NCBI GenBank assembly: GCA_027061425.1
Contig: JALSUN010000101.1
Coordinates: forward strand, 1 to 10,704
Direction of reading: 5' to 3'
Origin: Helicobacteraceae bacterium
Lineage (GTDB): Bacteria > Campylobacterota > Campylobacteria > Campylobacterales > Sulfurimonadaceae
Length of the DNA stretch: 10,704 nt
The position numbers and the translations under genes are program-made. This document shows, in pieces, positions 1 through 6,894 of the stretch. The notes beneath the pieces are model-generated. The model ran no database searches, was not told the origin of the DNA, and saw nothing but the letters and a program-made list of their open reading frames with translations. The stretch's first letter is position 1; each line of letters starts with the position of its first letter.

Positions 1-34
1 TAAAAAGAGAAAAAACTAAAAAAGAGTAACGCAT
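1..34 (-). CDS. 5' end of a probable secreted or membrane protein (cut by window edge)
   Basis: Immediately after the kdsB stop codon, on the same strand, an ATG at 34-32 opens a frame that stays open to the window edge. Its 11 visible residues read MRYSFLVFSLF: one positive residue and then a hydrophobic run, as in the start of a signal peptide or membrane anchor. A good ribosome binding site (AGAGG, 44-40) sits five bases upstream, inside the last codons of kdsB, so translation would be coupled to kdsB. Nothing can be said about the product. The run is short enough to be chance, but binding site, ATG and hydrophobic start agree with each other. Confidence 0.45.
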   Translation of the reverse strand, partial: MRYSFLVFSLF

Positions 35-760
35 TTAGACCTCTTTTAAAAAGATCTCTTTTGCACGGGCAAGATCTTCCGGAGTATCAATACCAAAACC
101 AGTACTGGAAACTTTAACCATAGAGATGTTTTTACCATGGTAGATGGCACGTAACTGTTCGAGTTTCTCTATATCTTCTATAGGGGCATCATCAAGGTTA
201 CAGAACTCTTGTAAACTCTTTTTGGTAAATCCATAAATTCCTATATGACCAAAGTAAGTAGCGGAACCACTGCGGTTGTAAGGGATCTGTGAGCGAGAGA
301 AGTAGATGGCGTTATGATCAGCATCCATAACCACTTTAACAAGATTAGGGTCTTCTGCCGCTTCAGCGTTGATGGCGTTATAGCAACTGCCCATTATGAA
401 GTCATCATCTTGTGCTTTAATAGCGTTAAGACGGGTGATGAGTGCACTCAGAACATCAGGCTCGATAAAAGGCTCATCAGCTTGAATGTTAATGACGAGT
501 TCATCATCAGCTATCTCTAAAAGCTGGGCACATTCATTGATGCGGTCTGTCCCACTTTTATGTGTAGTCGAGGTCATCATGGCTTTGATCCCATAAGCTT
601 TGCAGACTTCTATAATCTTTTCATCATCAGCAGCGATGACCACATCATCAAGATGCATCACCTGCTGGGCGGTACGAACAACCATAGGGAGTCCACCAAT
701 GTCTGCAAGTACTTTGTTAGGAAAACGGGTTGAGGCCATTCTCGCGGGGATAATAATCAT
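35..760 (-). CDS. kdsB: 3-deoxy-manno-octulosonate cytidylyltransferase (CMP-Kdo synthetase)
   Basis: This cytoplasmic enzyme activates Kdo with CTP to give CMP-Kdo, the donor used to attach Kdo to lipid A in LPS inner-core synthesis. The 241-residue length is normal for KdsB. Family motifs are all visible: the nucleotide-binding loop IPARMASTRFPNK (residues 4-16), TDRI (71-74), NIQADEP with the metal-binding Asp at 95, then FSRS, HIGIYGF, EKLEQLR and GIDTPEDL in the C-terminal half. The ATG at 760 starts directly on the MIIIPARMAS strand expected at the N-terminus. AAAAGG lies seven bases upstream. The gene is divergent from the 866-4713 operon and seems translationally coupled to the next minus-strand gene at the left edge. 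No missing key residues were noticed. Confidence 0.97.
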   Translation of the reverse strand: MIIIPARMASTRFPNKVLADIGGLPMVVRTAQQVMHLDDVVIAADDEKIIEVCKAYGIKAMMTSTTHKSGTDRINECAQLLEIADDELVINIQADEPFIEPDVLSALITRLNAIKAQDDDFIMGSCYNAINAEAAEDPNLVKVVMDADHNAIYFSRSQIPYNRSGSATYFGHIGIYGFTKKSLQEFCNLDDAPIEDIEKLEQLRAIYHGKNISMVKVSSTGFGIDTPEDLARAKEIFLKEV

Positions 761-818
761 TAAAATGCCTTTTATTCACTCTAGGTAGGTATAATTTAGC
801 AACTAAATGAAAGATATG

Positions 819-854
819 TAGTTACTAATATAATCTTATGCAATATTATAACTA
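819..854 (+). promoter_or_regulatory. AT-rich inverted repeat around the -10 box, abutting the ribosome binding site
   Basis: TAGTTA (819-824) pairs with TAACTA (849-854), and after one bulged C (825) TAATAT (826-831) pairs with ATATTA (843-848), leaving an 11-base loop. The dyad covers the TATAAT at 829-834 and ends right at the AAGGAG (855-860) of the gene at 866. It could be an operator, or a leader hairpin if transcription starts from the TATAAT at 790-795. AT-rich DNA produces such dyads by chance, so the call is tentative. Confidence 0.3.
829..834 (+). promoter_or_regulatory. -10 box for the methyltransferase-to-OmpA operon
   Basis: A perfect TATAAT stands 32 bases before the ATG at 866, in the 105-base divergent gap with kdsB. 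No convincing -35 is seen, as is usual in Campylobacterota. A second TATAAT at 790-795 is an alternative that would give a longer leader. The box at 829-834 lies inside an imperfect AT-rich dyad (819-854). Confidence 0.5.
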
Positions 855-865
855 AAGGAGAATTA

Positions 866-1561
866 ATGCTGTTTTATCAACCTGACAGTGGGTACCGCTA
901 TAACAGCGATTCTCTTTTTTTATATAACTTTATCTCCTCTTTTAAACCTCGTGGACGGATGCTTGATGTGGGCGCTGGAAGTGGAGTGGTGGGCTTACTT
1001 GTGGCGAGAGATAACCCTAAAGTAGAACTCAGTGCGGTAGAGAAGCAAGATGTCTTTACTTTCCTCGCACAGAAAAATGCTGAAGTCAACCAGATCCCTT
1101 ACACCCTGCATCAGTGTGACTTTTTAGACTACAAAGATGAAAAAGGTTTTGACTACATTGTCTCTAACCCTCCTTTTTATCATGAAGGGGCATCAAGAAG
1201 CAGCGATAAGATGGTGCATACTGCGCGTTATAATGTCCACCTTCCCTTAGAAAAATTCATCTCCAAAGCTGCTGCGCTTCTACGTTCTCAAGGCCATTTT
1301 ATCTTCTGTTACGATGCCCAACAATTTTCACTGCTCTGTGCAGCTATAGAGAACGCAAAATTAAGAGTTGTTGATGTACAATTCGTCCACTCAAAGCGTG
1401 ATAGAAAAGCCTCAATAGTGCTGATACATGCACGAAAAAACTCTAAGTCATTGATGAAGGTATGGCCTCCGTTTTTCGCCTTTGAAGGTGAGTCTTATTC
1501 ACCTGAAGCTGCAGCTATATACACCAAAGCAAGGACACATACATTACGATGTCAAATCTAA
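866..1561 (+). CDS. TrmN6-like N6-adenine methyltransferase
   Basis: SAM-dependent methyltransferase of the TrmN6/YfiC type, whose characterised member methylates A37 of tRNA1(Val). It has 231 residues. The N-terminal YQPDSGYRYNSDSLFL (4-19) matches the family opening; SAM-binding motif I is LDVGAGSG (33-40); an acidic residue follows the next strand (AVEK, 57-60); catalytic motif IV is NPPF (101-104), the signature of exocyclic amino-group methylation of adenine. AAGGAG at 855-860, five bases before the ATG, fixes the start. It is the first gene of a coupled operon and overlaps the next gene by 13 bases. The substrate is inferred from the family: NPPF is shared with PrmC-like and DNA enzymes, so the tRNA target is likely but unproven. 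Confidence 0.82.
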   Translation: MLFYQPDSGYRYNSDSLFLYNFISSFKPRGRMLDVGAGSGVVGLLVARDNPKVELSAVEKQDVFTFLAQKNAEVNQIPYTLHQCDFLDYKDEKGFDYIVSNPPFYHEGASRSSDKMVHTARYNVHLPLEKFISKAAALLRSQGHFIFCYDAQQFSLLCAAIENAKLRVVDVQFVHSKRDRKASIVLIHARKNSKSLMKVWPPFFAFEGESYSPEAAAIYTKARTHTLRCQI

Positions 1562-1929
1562 TTACTCAAGAGGGTTTTAATTTTGCCTTTGAAGCGACTG
1601 CTTGTGATACCTGTGAAGGGCGATGCTGTACGGGAGAGAGTGGCAATATCTTTGTAACCCAACAGGAGATAGAAAAACTTGCGATGCTTTTAAAGATGGA
1701 TGAGGCGCTCTTTAGAGTCACCTATCTCATCAAGAAAGGCTATAAGTTTTCTCTAAAAGAGAAAGTTGTCGGTCTTTCTAATGACTGTATCTTTTATGAT
1801 AGAAAAATAGGAGGGTGCGGTGTTTACGACGCAAGACCTTTACAGTGTAGAACCTTTCCTTTTTGGGACTACTTTAAAAACAATCTACAAGAACTAAAAA
1901 ATGAGTGTCCAGGAGTTATTGATGTTTAA
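1549..1929 (+). CDS. YkgJ-family cysteine-cluster protein (UPF0153)
   Basis: A 126-residue protein with eight cysteines in the pattern of the YkgJ/UPF0153 family, thought to bind zinc or an iron-sulfur cluster; the biochemical role is not established. The N-terminal cluster is C-x2-C-x3-CC at residues 19, 22, 26 and 27. Later cysteines are at 80 (DCIFYD), 90 (GGCGVYD), 100 (ARPLQCRTFPFWD) and 120 (NECPGV). The C-IFYD, GC-VYDARPLQCRTFPFW and NECPG blocks are the family hallmarks. The start overlaps the methyltransferase by 13 bases in another frame, and the end overlaps the TPR lipoprotein by 8 bases, so it is translated from the operon message. It has no signal peptide and is probably cytoplasmic. 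Confidence 0.9.
   Translation: MSNLITQEGFNFAFEATACDTCEGRCCTGESGNIFVTQQEIEKLAMLLKMDEALFRVTYLIKKGYKFSLKEKVVGLSNDCIFYDRKIGGCGVYDARPLQCRTFPFWDYFKNNLQELKNECPGVIDV
1911..1915 (+). promoter_or_regulatory. Ribosome binding site fixing the TPR lipoprotein start at 1922
   Basis: AGGAG lies six bases before the ATG at 1922, inside the end of the YkgJ-type gene. An in-frame ATG at 1901 lies upstream of this site and lacks a good site of its own. Starting at 1922 puts the lipoprotein signal peptide at the N-terminus. Confidence 0.75.
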
Positions 1930-3211
1930 AACAGGTCTCATAACATTGTCTATGTTGGCACTACTTAGTGGGTGTGCTACTACAAGTACCCCTCCAGAAG
2001 TGCCAAAGAGACAAGAAAAAGAGCCTCTATATGTAGATGAAAATACATTGATCCTTTTTGCATTAGACGCACAAAACAGAGGTAAGGTGGGCGAAGCGGT
2101 CTCTTACTATGATCTTTTATATAAACGCACTCAAGACAAGGTTTATGAAGATATGGCGATGGATGGCCTGATGCAGGGGCATTATTATAAAGATTTGATA
2201 CTAAGGTTGACTGCTAAAAGAGAACAAGGTGAGACTCTTAGCGAAAAAGAGCAGCGCTATCTTGTAGTGGCTTATCTGAGTCAACGTGCTTTTGTTAAAG
2301 CTGAATCAGAGGCAAAATCACTGATAGAAAAAGAGCCAACAGAACAACACTATGCGCTGTTAGCTGAAGTCTACCGCATACAAAAGAAATATATTGATGC
2401 TTTAGCCACTTTAGAGAAAGGCTATGCTATTAATTACTCTGAAAATCTTTTAGATAAGATTGCAGTTATTATTTATGTTAATATGAACAGTCCTTACGAA
2501 GCAATAGGACGTCTGCAAAAACATGTTGAAAATTTTGGGTACTCTTTGGCTATTACCAAACGTCTGGCTGCTTTTTATGCCAATCAAAAAGATGAAAAAG
2601 GACTTTTAGAAGTTTATCCTCATCTTTACAAGCTAGAACCGACCAAAGAACATGCCAATGTGCTCATACAGCTCTATTGGAATACACATAAAAAGCAGGA
2701 ACTAGAGAAGTTTTTAGAAGAGAGTGGTCAAAACGATGAGCTCCTTCTACAGCTCTATACCAGTGATAAAAATTACAAAAAAGCAATTGCCCTTGCTGCG
2801 AAACTGTATAAAGAGAAGGGTGACCTGGAGTACCTTGGTCAAAAAGCCATCTTGATGTATGAAGCGCAAAAGAATCGTAATGACAAAAAGTTTTTAGACA
2901 TGGTGATTAGTGATCTCACAAAGGTGGTACAAGTCAAAGAGGAAGGGTACTTCTTAAACTATTTGGGGTACTGTTTAATAAATTATGATCGTGATGTTGC
3001 TAAAGGTATGGAGTATATCAAAAGAGCTTTAGCACTCGAACCAGAGTCTGCTTACTTTATAGACTCTCTCGCATGGGGGTATTATAAAGAAGGTCAGTGT
3101 CACAAAGCCTCTGAATTGATGGATAAAGTAGTAGAAAAGTTAGGGGCTAAAGACCCTGAAGTCAAAGAACATATAAAAGCTATCAATAGCTGTTTGAAAG
3201 GAAAAAAGTAG
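1922..3211 (+). CDS. Tetratricopeptide-repeat lipoprotein
   Basis: With the start at 1922 the product has 429 residues. It opens with a lipoprotein signal peptide (MFKTG, a hydrophobic stretch, lipobox LSGC, acylated Cys18), so it is exported and lipid-anchored, probably facing the periplasm. The rest is almost entirely alpha-helical TPR repeats, from about residue 41 to the end, with typical helix pairs at 45-70, 110-165, 285-315 and 345-410. The last two repeats carry the recurrent NYLGYCLI (346-353) and DSLAWGYYKEG (381-391) motifs seen in large bacterial TPR lipoproteins. Such proteins act as scaffolds for envelope complexes; no partner is identified here. It overlaps the upstream gene by 8 bases, and trpC follows after 3 bases. 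The in-frame ATG at 1901 would add seven residues before the signal peptide and is rejected. Confidence 0.88.
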   Translation: MFKTGLITLSMLALLSGCATTSTPPEVPKRQEKEPLYVDENTLILFALDAQNRGKVGEAVSYYDLLYKRTQDKVYEDMAMDGLMQGHYYKDLILRLTAKREQGETLSEKEQRYLVVAYLSQRAFVKAESEAKSLIEKEPTEQHYALLAEVYRIQKKYIDALATLEKGYAINYSENLLDKIAVIIYVNMNSPYEAIGRLQKHVENFGYSLAITKRLAAFYANQKDEKGLLEVYPHLYKLEPTKEHANVLIQLYWNTHKKQELEKFLEESGQNDELLLQLYTSDKNYKKAIALAAKLYKEKGDLEYLGQKAILMYEAQKNRNDKKFLDMVISDLTKVVQVKEEGYFLNYLGYCLINYDRDVAKGMEYIKRALALEPESAYFIDSLAWGYYKEGQCHKASELMDKVVEKLGAKDPEVKEHIKAINSCLKGKK

Positions 3212-3214
3212 ATT

Positions 3215-4006
3215 ATGATTTTAGATGAAATAATAGAAAAGACAAAAGAAGATCTTGCAAGAAGAGAAAAAGAGTTTCCGATGGAGTGGCTAGGACGTTC
3301 ATTAGCTTATAATGCAAGGGTACCTCGCGATGTTATGCCTTACTTGAAATCAACAGAAGAAGACAAGTACCGCATCATCACAGAAGTTAAAAAAGCAAGT
3401 CCATCCAAGGGTGTGATACGCGAAGACTTTGATCCTCTAGCTATAGGTCAGGGGTATGAAAGAGGAGGTGCTAGTGCTATCTCTGTTTTAACAGAGCCCC
3501 ACTACTTTCAAGGGGACATAGAGTACTTAGCAGGACTTCGTCGTTATGTGGGTATCCCACTGTTAAGAAAAGACTTTATCGTCTCTGAATATCAACTTCT
3601 TGAAGCATTGGTATATGGGGCAGACTTTGTGCTTTTGATTGCGACAGCACTCTCTCGTAAAGAGCTTAAAGATCTGCTTAACTACGCACGACACCTGGGT
3701 ATGGAAGCCTTAGTCGAAGTTCATGATAAAGCAGACTTGACCAAGGCGATCTATGCAGGTGCTGACATCATCGGTATCAACCATAGAAACCTTAAGACTT
3801 TTGAGATGAACATGAACCTCTCTTATGAGCTTATTCCATTGATCCCTAATGGTAAAGTCATTGTAGCTGAGAGTGGTATCTATGAACATGGACAGTTAGA
3901 GGACTTAAACAAAGCGGGTGTTGATGCCTTTTTGGTGGGTGAATCATTGATGCGTCAAGATGATGTCGAGAGTGCACTGCGTTGTCTGAAAACTGGAGAC
4001 TGTTAA
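3215..4006 (+). CDS. trpC: Indole-3-glycerol phosphate synthase
   Basis: Cytoplasmic TIM-barrel enzyme that converts CdRP to indole-3-glycerol phosphate in tryptophan synthesis. It is 263 residues long, normal for a single-function TrpC with no TrpF fusion. The active-site set is complete when aligned by eye to the Sulfolobus enzyme: Glu57 and Lys59 (TEVKKASPSKG), Lys119 (LLRKDF), Glu168 (ALVEVH), Asn189 (GINHRNL), Glu219 and Ser220 (VAESGI), with the phosphate-binding loops AGADIIGIN and FLVGESLM. AAAGGA at 3198-3202 is twelve bases from the ATG, a rather long spacing. The gene sits alone, without other trp genes, between two lipoprotein genes, three bases after the first and overlapping the second by one base, so it depends on the operon promoter. 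Confidence 0.97.
   Translation: MILDEIIEKTKEDLARREKEFPMEWLGRSLAYNARVPRDVMPYLKSTEEDKYRIITEVKKASPSKGVIREDFDPLAIGQGYERGGASAISVLTEPHYFQGDIEYLAGLRRYVGIPLLRKDFIVSEYQLLEALVYGADFVLLIATALSRKELKDLLNYARHLGMEALVEVHDKADLTKAIYAGADIIGINHRNLKTFEMNMNLSYELIPLIPNGKVIVAESGIYEHGQLEDLNKAGVDAFLVGESLMRQDDVESALRCLKTGDC
3994..3998 (+). promoter_or_regulatory. Ribosome binding site fixing the OmpA-lipoprotein start at 4006
   Basis: TGGAG lies seven bases before the ATG at 4006, inside the end of trpC. The longer open frame would start at a TTG at 3982, upstream of this site. The 4006 start overlaps the trpC stop by one base (TAATG) and places the lipoprotein signal at the N-terminus. Confidence 0.75.
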
Positions 4007-4713
4007 TGCTTGGGCGATTGAGTCTTAGTGTTATTGCTTCTCTTCTTTTGTTAGGATGCTCTTCCTCACAAGAAGAAGCACCCAAACCAAAACATGTAAG
4101 TACCTCACCTCAAGTACAGTTTAAAGCACAAGAGGGTTCAGAGAGTCTTTTGGTACCAACCTATATAGAGAGCATGGCTCCTGACAGTGATCATGATGGG
4201 ATCCCTGATTCCAAAGATCGCTGTACAGAGACACCTGTTGGTGTTGAGATAGATGAAGAAGGTTGCGCCCTAGACCGCGATCAAGATGGTGTTAAAGATT
4301 ATGAAGATGCTTGTCCAAACTCTATGGCCCATGCCAAAGTCAAAGCTGATGGTTGTGCAGACTTTTTCTCTTTTAACCTCTACTATGCACCACGTGTAAA
4401 CAGTATTACGCCTAAATCTATGTTGGTACTTGAAAAAGCTGTTGGTTTTTTAAGTGAACATCCTGAGTATAATGTACGTATTATCGGTCATACAGATAAC
4501 ATAGGTGGTACTGCTTACAACCTCAAACTTTCAGAAGAACGTGCAGCTGAAGTCTTGAAGATTTTCAACAGAAAAGGGATAAATTTCAGCCGTTTAGAAG
4601 CTATAGGTCGTGGTGAAGCAGAGCCTATAGCGAGTAACGATACGGATGAAGGCCGTCAACAAAATAGACGTATAGAAGTAGAACTCTATGAAGATCTCAA
4701 TAGTAAAAAATAA
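4006..4713 (+). CDS. OmpA-domain lipoprotein with thrombospondin type-3 repeats
   Basis: A 235-residue outer-membrane lipoprotein. The signal peptide ends in lipobox LLGC with Cys18. A low-complexity linker is followed by two thrombospondin type-3 calcium-binding repeats, DSDHDGIPDSKDRC (60-73) and DRDQDGVKDYEDAC (90-103). Cysteines 73, 87, 103 and 117 probably form disulfides. The C-terminal OmpA domain (about 120-229) should bind peptidoglycan: GHTDNIGG has Asp164 and LSEERA has Arg179, the same 15-residue spacing as the known diaminopimelate-binding Asp/Arg pair of OmpA; GRGE and GRQQNRRIEVEL complete the fold. It would tether the outer membrane to the wall. There is no beta-barrel, so it resembles Pal or the stator-side OmpA lipoproteins rather than OmpA itself. 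It is the last gene of the operon. Confidence 0.92.
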   Translation: MLGRLSLSVIASLLLLGCSSSQEEAPKPKHVSTSPQVQFKAQEGSESLLVPTYIESMAPDSDHDGIPDSKDRCTETPVGVEIDEEGCALDRDQDGVKDYEDACPNSMAHAKVKADGCADFFSFNLYYAPRVNSITPKSMLVLEKAVGFLSEHPEYNVRIIGHTDNIGGTAYNLKLSEERAAEVLKIFNRKGINFSRLEAIGRGEAEPIASNDTDEGRQQNRRIEVELYEDLNSKK

Positions 4714-4721
4714 TACATTAT

Positions 4722-4760
4722 AAAATCTCTAAAAATATAATTATTGCTAGAGATGATTTT
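4722..4760. terminator. Possible bidirectional terminator between convergent genes
   Basis: ATCTCTA (4725-4731) pairs with TAGAGAT (4748-4754), flanked by AAA on the left and GATTTT on the right, in the gap between the OmpA-lipoprotein and cytochrome genes. The 16-base loop is large and the stem AT-rich, so this would be a weak terminator. Position and symmetry favour it more than stem strength does. Confidence 0.35.
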
Positions 4761-4763
4761 CAA

Positions 4764-4783
4764 ACAGACGCCTTAGCGTTTGT
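4764..4783 (-). terminator. Possible hairpin terminator over the cytochrome stop codon
   Basis: ACAGACGC (4764-4771) faces GCGTTTGT (4776-4783) around a four-base loop that contains the cytochrome stop codon. On the minus strand the stem has one A-C mismatch and is followed by TTTGAAAATC, a poor U-tract. On the plus strand the mismatch becomes a G-U pair, giving eight continuous pairs. It could help stop transcription entering from either side. Confidence 0.3.
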
Positions 4784-6086
4784 CCCAACTTACCATTCCC
4801 CACTTTTCTAAATCATCTTGAAGCGTATGCATATCTCTATCTTTTTTATGACAGGCAAAACAGGCATTGGTCTCTGGCGGCATGTTGTAGTTGGTCGTCT
4901 GGTCTGGTGTCGTAAATCCAAACATATGGGTACGTACTGTTAGAGGAGACTTTCCGGTATGGCGTCCTACTTTTGGCATGTGGCACTCCACACACAGAGA
5001 ACCTTTAGAGTTGGCTTTATGGTGGGTGTGCTTCTCTAGGTCTTCTTGATGGGGCCCGATAGGTGAACCAAAGCTATGACACTTCATACAGAGTGCATTA
5101 CCACTATTTTTCTGCGCAGTAGGCTCAAGGGTGTGCGGATTATGACAGTTGATGCAGGTGATGCCGTGTTTACCTTTCATAGAGTGTACAAACTCATTAC
5201 CCTGGGTACGGTTCTTTTTACCCATACCATTGGCATAAAACTCTTTGGTCTCATGTCCCATCACAAAAGGGGCCACCATCTTGTACTCACTGAGTGGTTT
5301 TCCAGCTTCATACCCCATAGGATAGTCTCTAGCATCTCCATAGATCTCAGCCATATCGACCTTTTCTAAACGTTTGTCGCGATTACGCATATGACACTGA
5401 AGACAGACCTCATTTTGACGTACAGGGTCACTTAGTGAGGCTTTATAGAGAAGAGACTTAGGGTCTTTAACATGCTCAGAGGCTGGACCATGACAGGCTT
5501 CACAAGAGATTCCTGTGTCTACACGTTTTTGTGTGGACATGTACCCGGTGAAGTGACAACCATCACAAGCACGGGAAGTCGGTAGTTTTTCATTGTCATG
5601 AGGGTAGGCCGTTTTGTACCAGTACTTCCAAGGTTTAAAGTGTTGCCACTTTTGTGTCTGTACATTCCACTGGTAGTTTCCTAAGACATAATCTTCAGTC
5701 CCATTAAGATCTTTGCGCATCATAAATCGTTGTTTAAACTTCCCACCAACAGTATAGACAGCATCTTTAAGCATAAAGTTGGCATCTGCTGGCAGTTTTG
5801 AGAAGTCTGCTACCACAACACCCGGATCTTTTTTAATGTCTTGGATCATTTTAGGGTGCTGTGAGTGAGACCAAGCGCTGTGCTTCTCTTGATGACACTC
5901 TTGACATTTGGCGGCACCTACATAATGGGCCTGCTTTTGTGCTGGGTTCTGCAAATCAACTGCAACACCCACATGATCTTGTGTTAACTGTGTGTAAAAT
6001 GGATAGATCTTGGAAAGGTTAATGTAAGCAAAATAGCTACCAACAGTTATTACAATGAGTAGGAGTACGTAGAGAAGTTTTTTCAT
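4773..6086 (-). CDS. Membrane-anchored octahaem cytochrome c
   Basis: A 437-residue protein with eight CXXCH haem c motifs at residues 61-65, 174-178, 195-199, 228-232, 311-315, 333-337, 365-369 and 409-413, and no CXXCK. An N-terminal hydrophobic stretch (about 4-21) after MKK, without a clear cleavage site, suggests an inner-membrane anchor with the haem domain in the periplasm. The first haem region, YVGAAKCQECHQEKHSAWSHS, and the last region, with RTHMFGF then NACFACHKKD, resemble the cytochrome c554-like multihaem family. It should move electrons; the substrate is unknown. Many extra histidines can serve as distal haem ligands. No oxidoreductase, quinol-oxidising partner or cytochrome-maturation gene is adjacent. 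Convergent to the OmpA operon and divergent from the polysaccharide-export gene, it appears monocistronic. The ribosome binding site is weak. Confidence 0.9.
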   Translation of the reverse strand: MKKLLYVLLLIVITVGSYFAYINLSKIYPFYTQLTQDHVGVAVDLQNPAQKQAHYVGAAKCQECHQEKHSAWSHSQHPKMIQDIKKDPGVVVADFSKLPADANFMLKDAVYTVGGKFKQRFMMRKDLNGTEDYVLGNYQWNVQTQKWQHFKPWKYWYKTAYPHDNEKLPTSRACDGCHFTGYMSTQKRVDTGISCEACHGPASEHVKDPKSLLYKASLSDPVRQNEVCLQCHMRNRDKRLEKVDMAEIYGDARDYPMGYEAGKPLSEYKMVAPFVMGHETKEFYANGMGKKNRTQGNEFVHSMKGKHGITCINCHNPHTLEPTAQKNSGNALCMKCHSFGSPIGPHQEDLEKHTHHKANSKGSLCVECHMPKVGRHTGKSPLTVRTHMFGFTTPDQTTNYNMPPETNACFACHKKDRDMHTLQDDLEKWGMVSWDKR

Positions 6087-6200
6087 GATGCATCTTTATA
6101 GTTTGGTAAAAGCAATAATATCACATCTGGCTTAGTATGGATTTATATCAATGCAGATTTTAATAAAGAGTAGGTTCAACTCACTGTAACTTTCGCATTA

Positions 6201-6206
6201 TATAAT
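6201..6206 (+). promoter_or_regulatory. -10 box for the polysaccharide-export gene
   Basis: TATAAT, 25 bases before the ATG at 6232, lies in the 145-base divergent gap with the cytochrome gene. It is the right half of a 10-base palindrome, ATTATATAAT (6197-6206). No good -35 is visible. The rest of the gap (6087-6196) shows AT-rich sequence with TATAAA-like strings on the minus strand (6095-6100, 6142-6147), one of which may serve the cytochrome gene. Confidence 0.5.
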
Positions 6207-6231
6207 AGTCAAAACATAACGAAAAGATAAA

Positions 6232-6894
6232 ATGTATAAAATTTTAGTGTCAACTCTCTTTGTATTAACATTATTGACAGGTTGTAGTATGAAAGAGTAC
6301 ACACTTTTTCAAGATGAAAACCGTAGTATGTTACCTACAGATGTTAACGCGTCTGTTTATACGGGTGAGATGACTTTTGAAAACCGTGTGCAGCCAAATG
6401 ATCGTTTAGGCATTATGGTTTATAACCAGCTAAGTGGTAGTGGAGAGATGAACACTATGCTCAACACGCAAGGTAAGAGAGAGAGCCAAGGTCTATTAGT
6501 GACAAAGGAAGGTACGATACGTCTGCCTTTAACAGGAAATATAAAGGTAATAGGGCTTACAGAAGATGAAGCCGCTAGAAAACTAATGAAGTCATATAGT
6601 CAATACCTGCGCAATTCTTATGTTACAGTTGACATTATGAACCAAAGACTTATTATCTTAGGCGAAGTACAAAATCCTGGAGTAGTGCCCGTCACTAATG
6701 GTACGATGAACCTTATCGAAGCCTTGGCGCGATCTGGTGATTTGACTGATTATGCAGAGCGTAGAGGCATCTTGATATTGAGAGGGGATTTGAGAAACCC
6801 TGAAGTACGAACCATAGATTTGACGCAGATGTCACATATGAAACTTTCAAGTCTCTACCTTAAACCTAACGATATCGTTTATGTACAACCATGA
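6232..6894 (+). CDS. Outer-membrane polysaccharide export (Wza/OPX-like) lipoprotein, apparently cut short
   Basis: A 220-residue lipoprotein (signal peptide ending in LTGC, Cys18) of the polysaccharide biosynthesis/export family. Order of parts: the export (PES) domain at about 50-137, with the opening VQPNDRLGIMVYNQLSGSG and the motif TKEGTIRLPLTGNIKVIGLT; then an SLBB-type domain from 139, with ILGEVQNPGVVPV and MNLIEALARSGDLTDYA; then the closing motif LKPNDIVYVQP. Such proteins form the periplasmic and outer-membrane channel for capsule or exopolysaccharide. Translation stops at TGA (6892-6894), but the same frame continues open for 38 codons, resembling the amphipathic C-terminal helix that crosses the outer membrane in Wza. 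No chain-length regulator, polymerase or glycosyltransferase gene is adjacent, so this copy is isolated. It may be intact as a short-type OPX protein, or a recent nonsense mutant. Confidence 0.85.
   Translation: MYKILVSTLFVLTLLTGCSMKEYTLFQDENRSMLPTDVNASVYTGEMTFENRVQPNDRLGIMVYNQLSGSGEMNTMLNTQGKRESQGLLVTKEGTIRLPLTGNIKVIGLTEDEAARKLMKSYSQYLRNSYVTVDIMNQRLIILGEVQNPGVVPVTNGTMNLIEALARSGDLTDYAERRGILILRGDLRNPEVRTIDLTQMSHMKLSSLYLKPNDIVYVQP

Noticed and set aside
1901..1921. Longer start for the TPR lipoprotein at ATG 1901
   Set aside because: It would place seven residues ahead of the lipoprotein signal peptide, and the AGGAG at 1911-1915 is spaced for 1922.
3982..4005. TTG start for the OmpA lipoprotein
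   Set aside because: The ATG at 4006 has a well-placed TGGAG and starts directly with the signal peptide.
5076..5369. Open frame on the plus strand inside the cytochrome gene
   Set aside because: Antisense to strong CXXCH-bearing coding sequence, with no ribosome binding site or recognisable motif; the same applies to antisense or shifted frames inside kdsB, the methyltransferase, trpC and dsbD.
4773..6086. Octahaem cytochrome as hydroxylamine oxidoreductase, ammonifying nitrite reductase or tetrathionate reductase
   Set aside because: There is no CXXCK motif. No HAO-specific features or partner genes could be shown by eye; eight haems alone do not decide it.
6095..6151. FNR- or CRP-type site upstream of the cytochrome gene
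   Set aside because: Only a lone TTGAT half-site is present; no second half at the right spacing.
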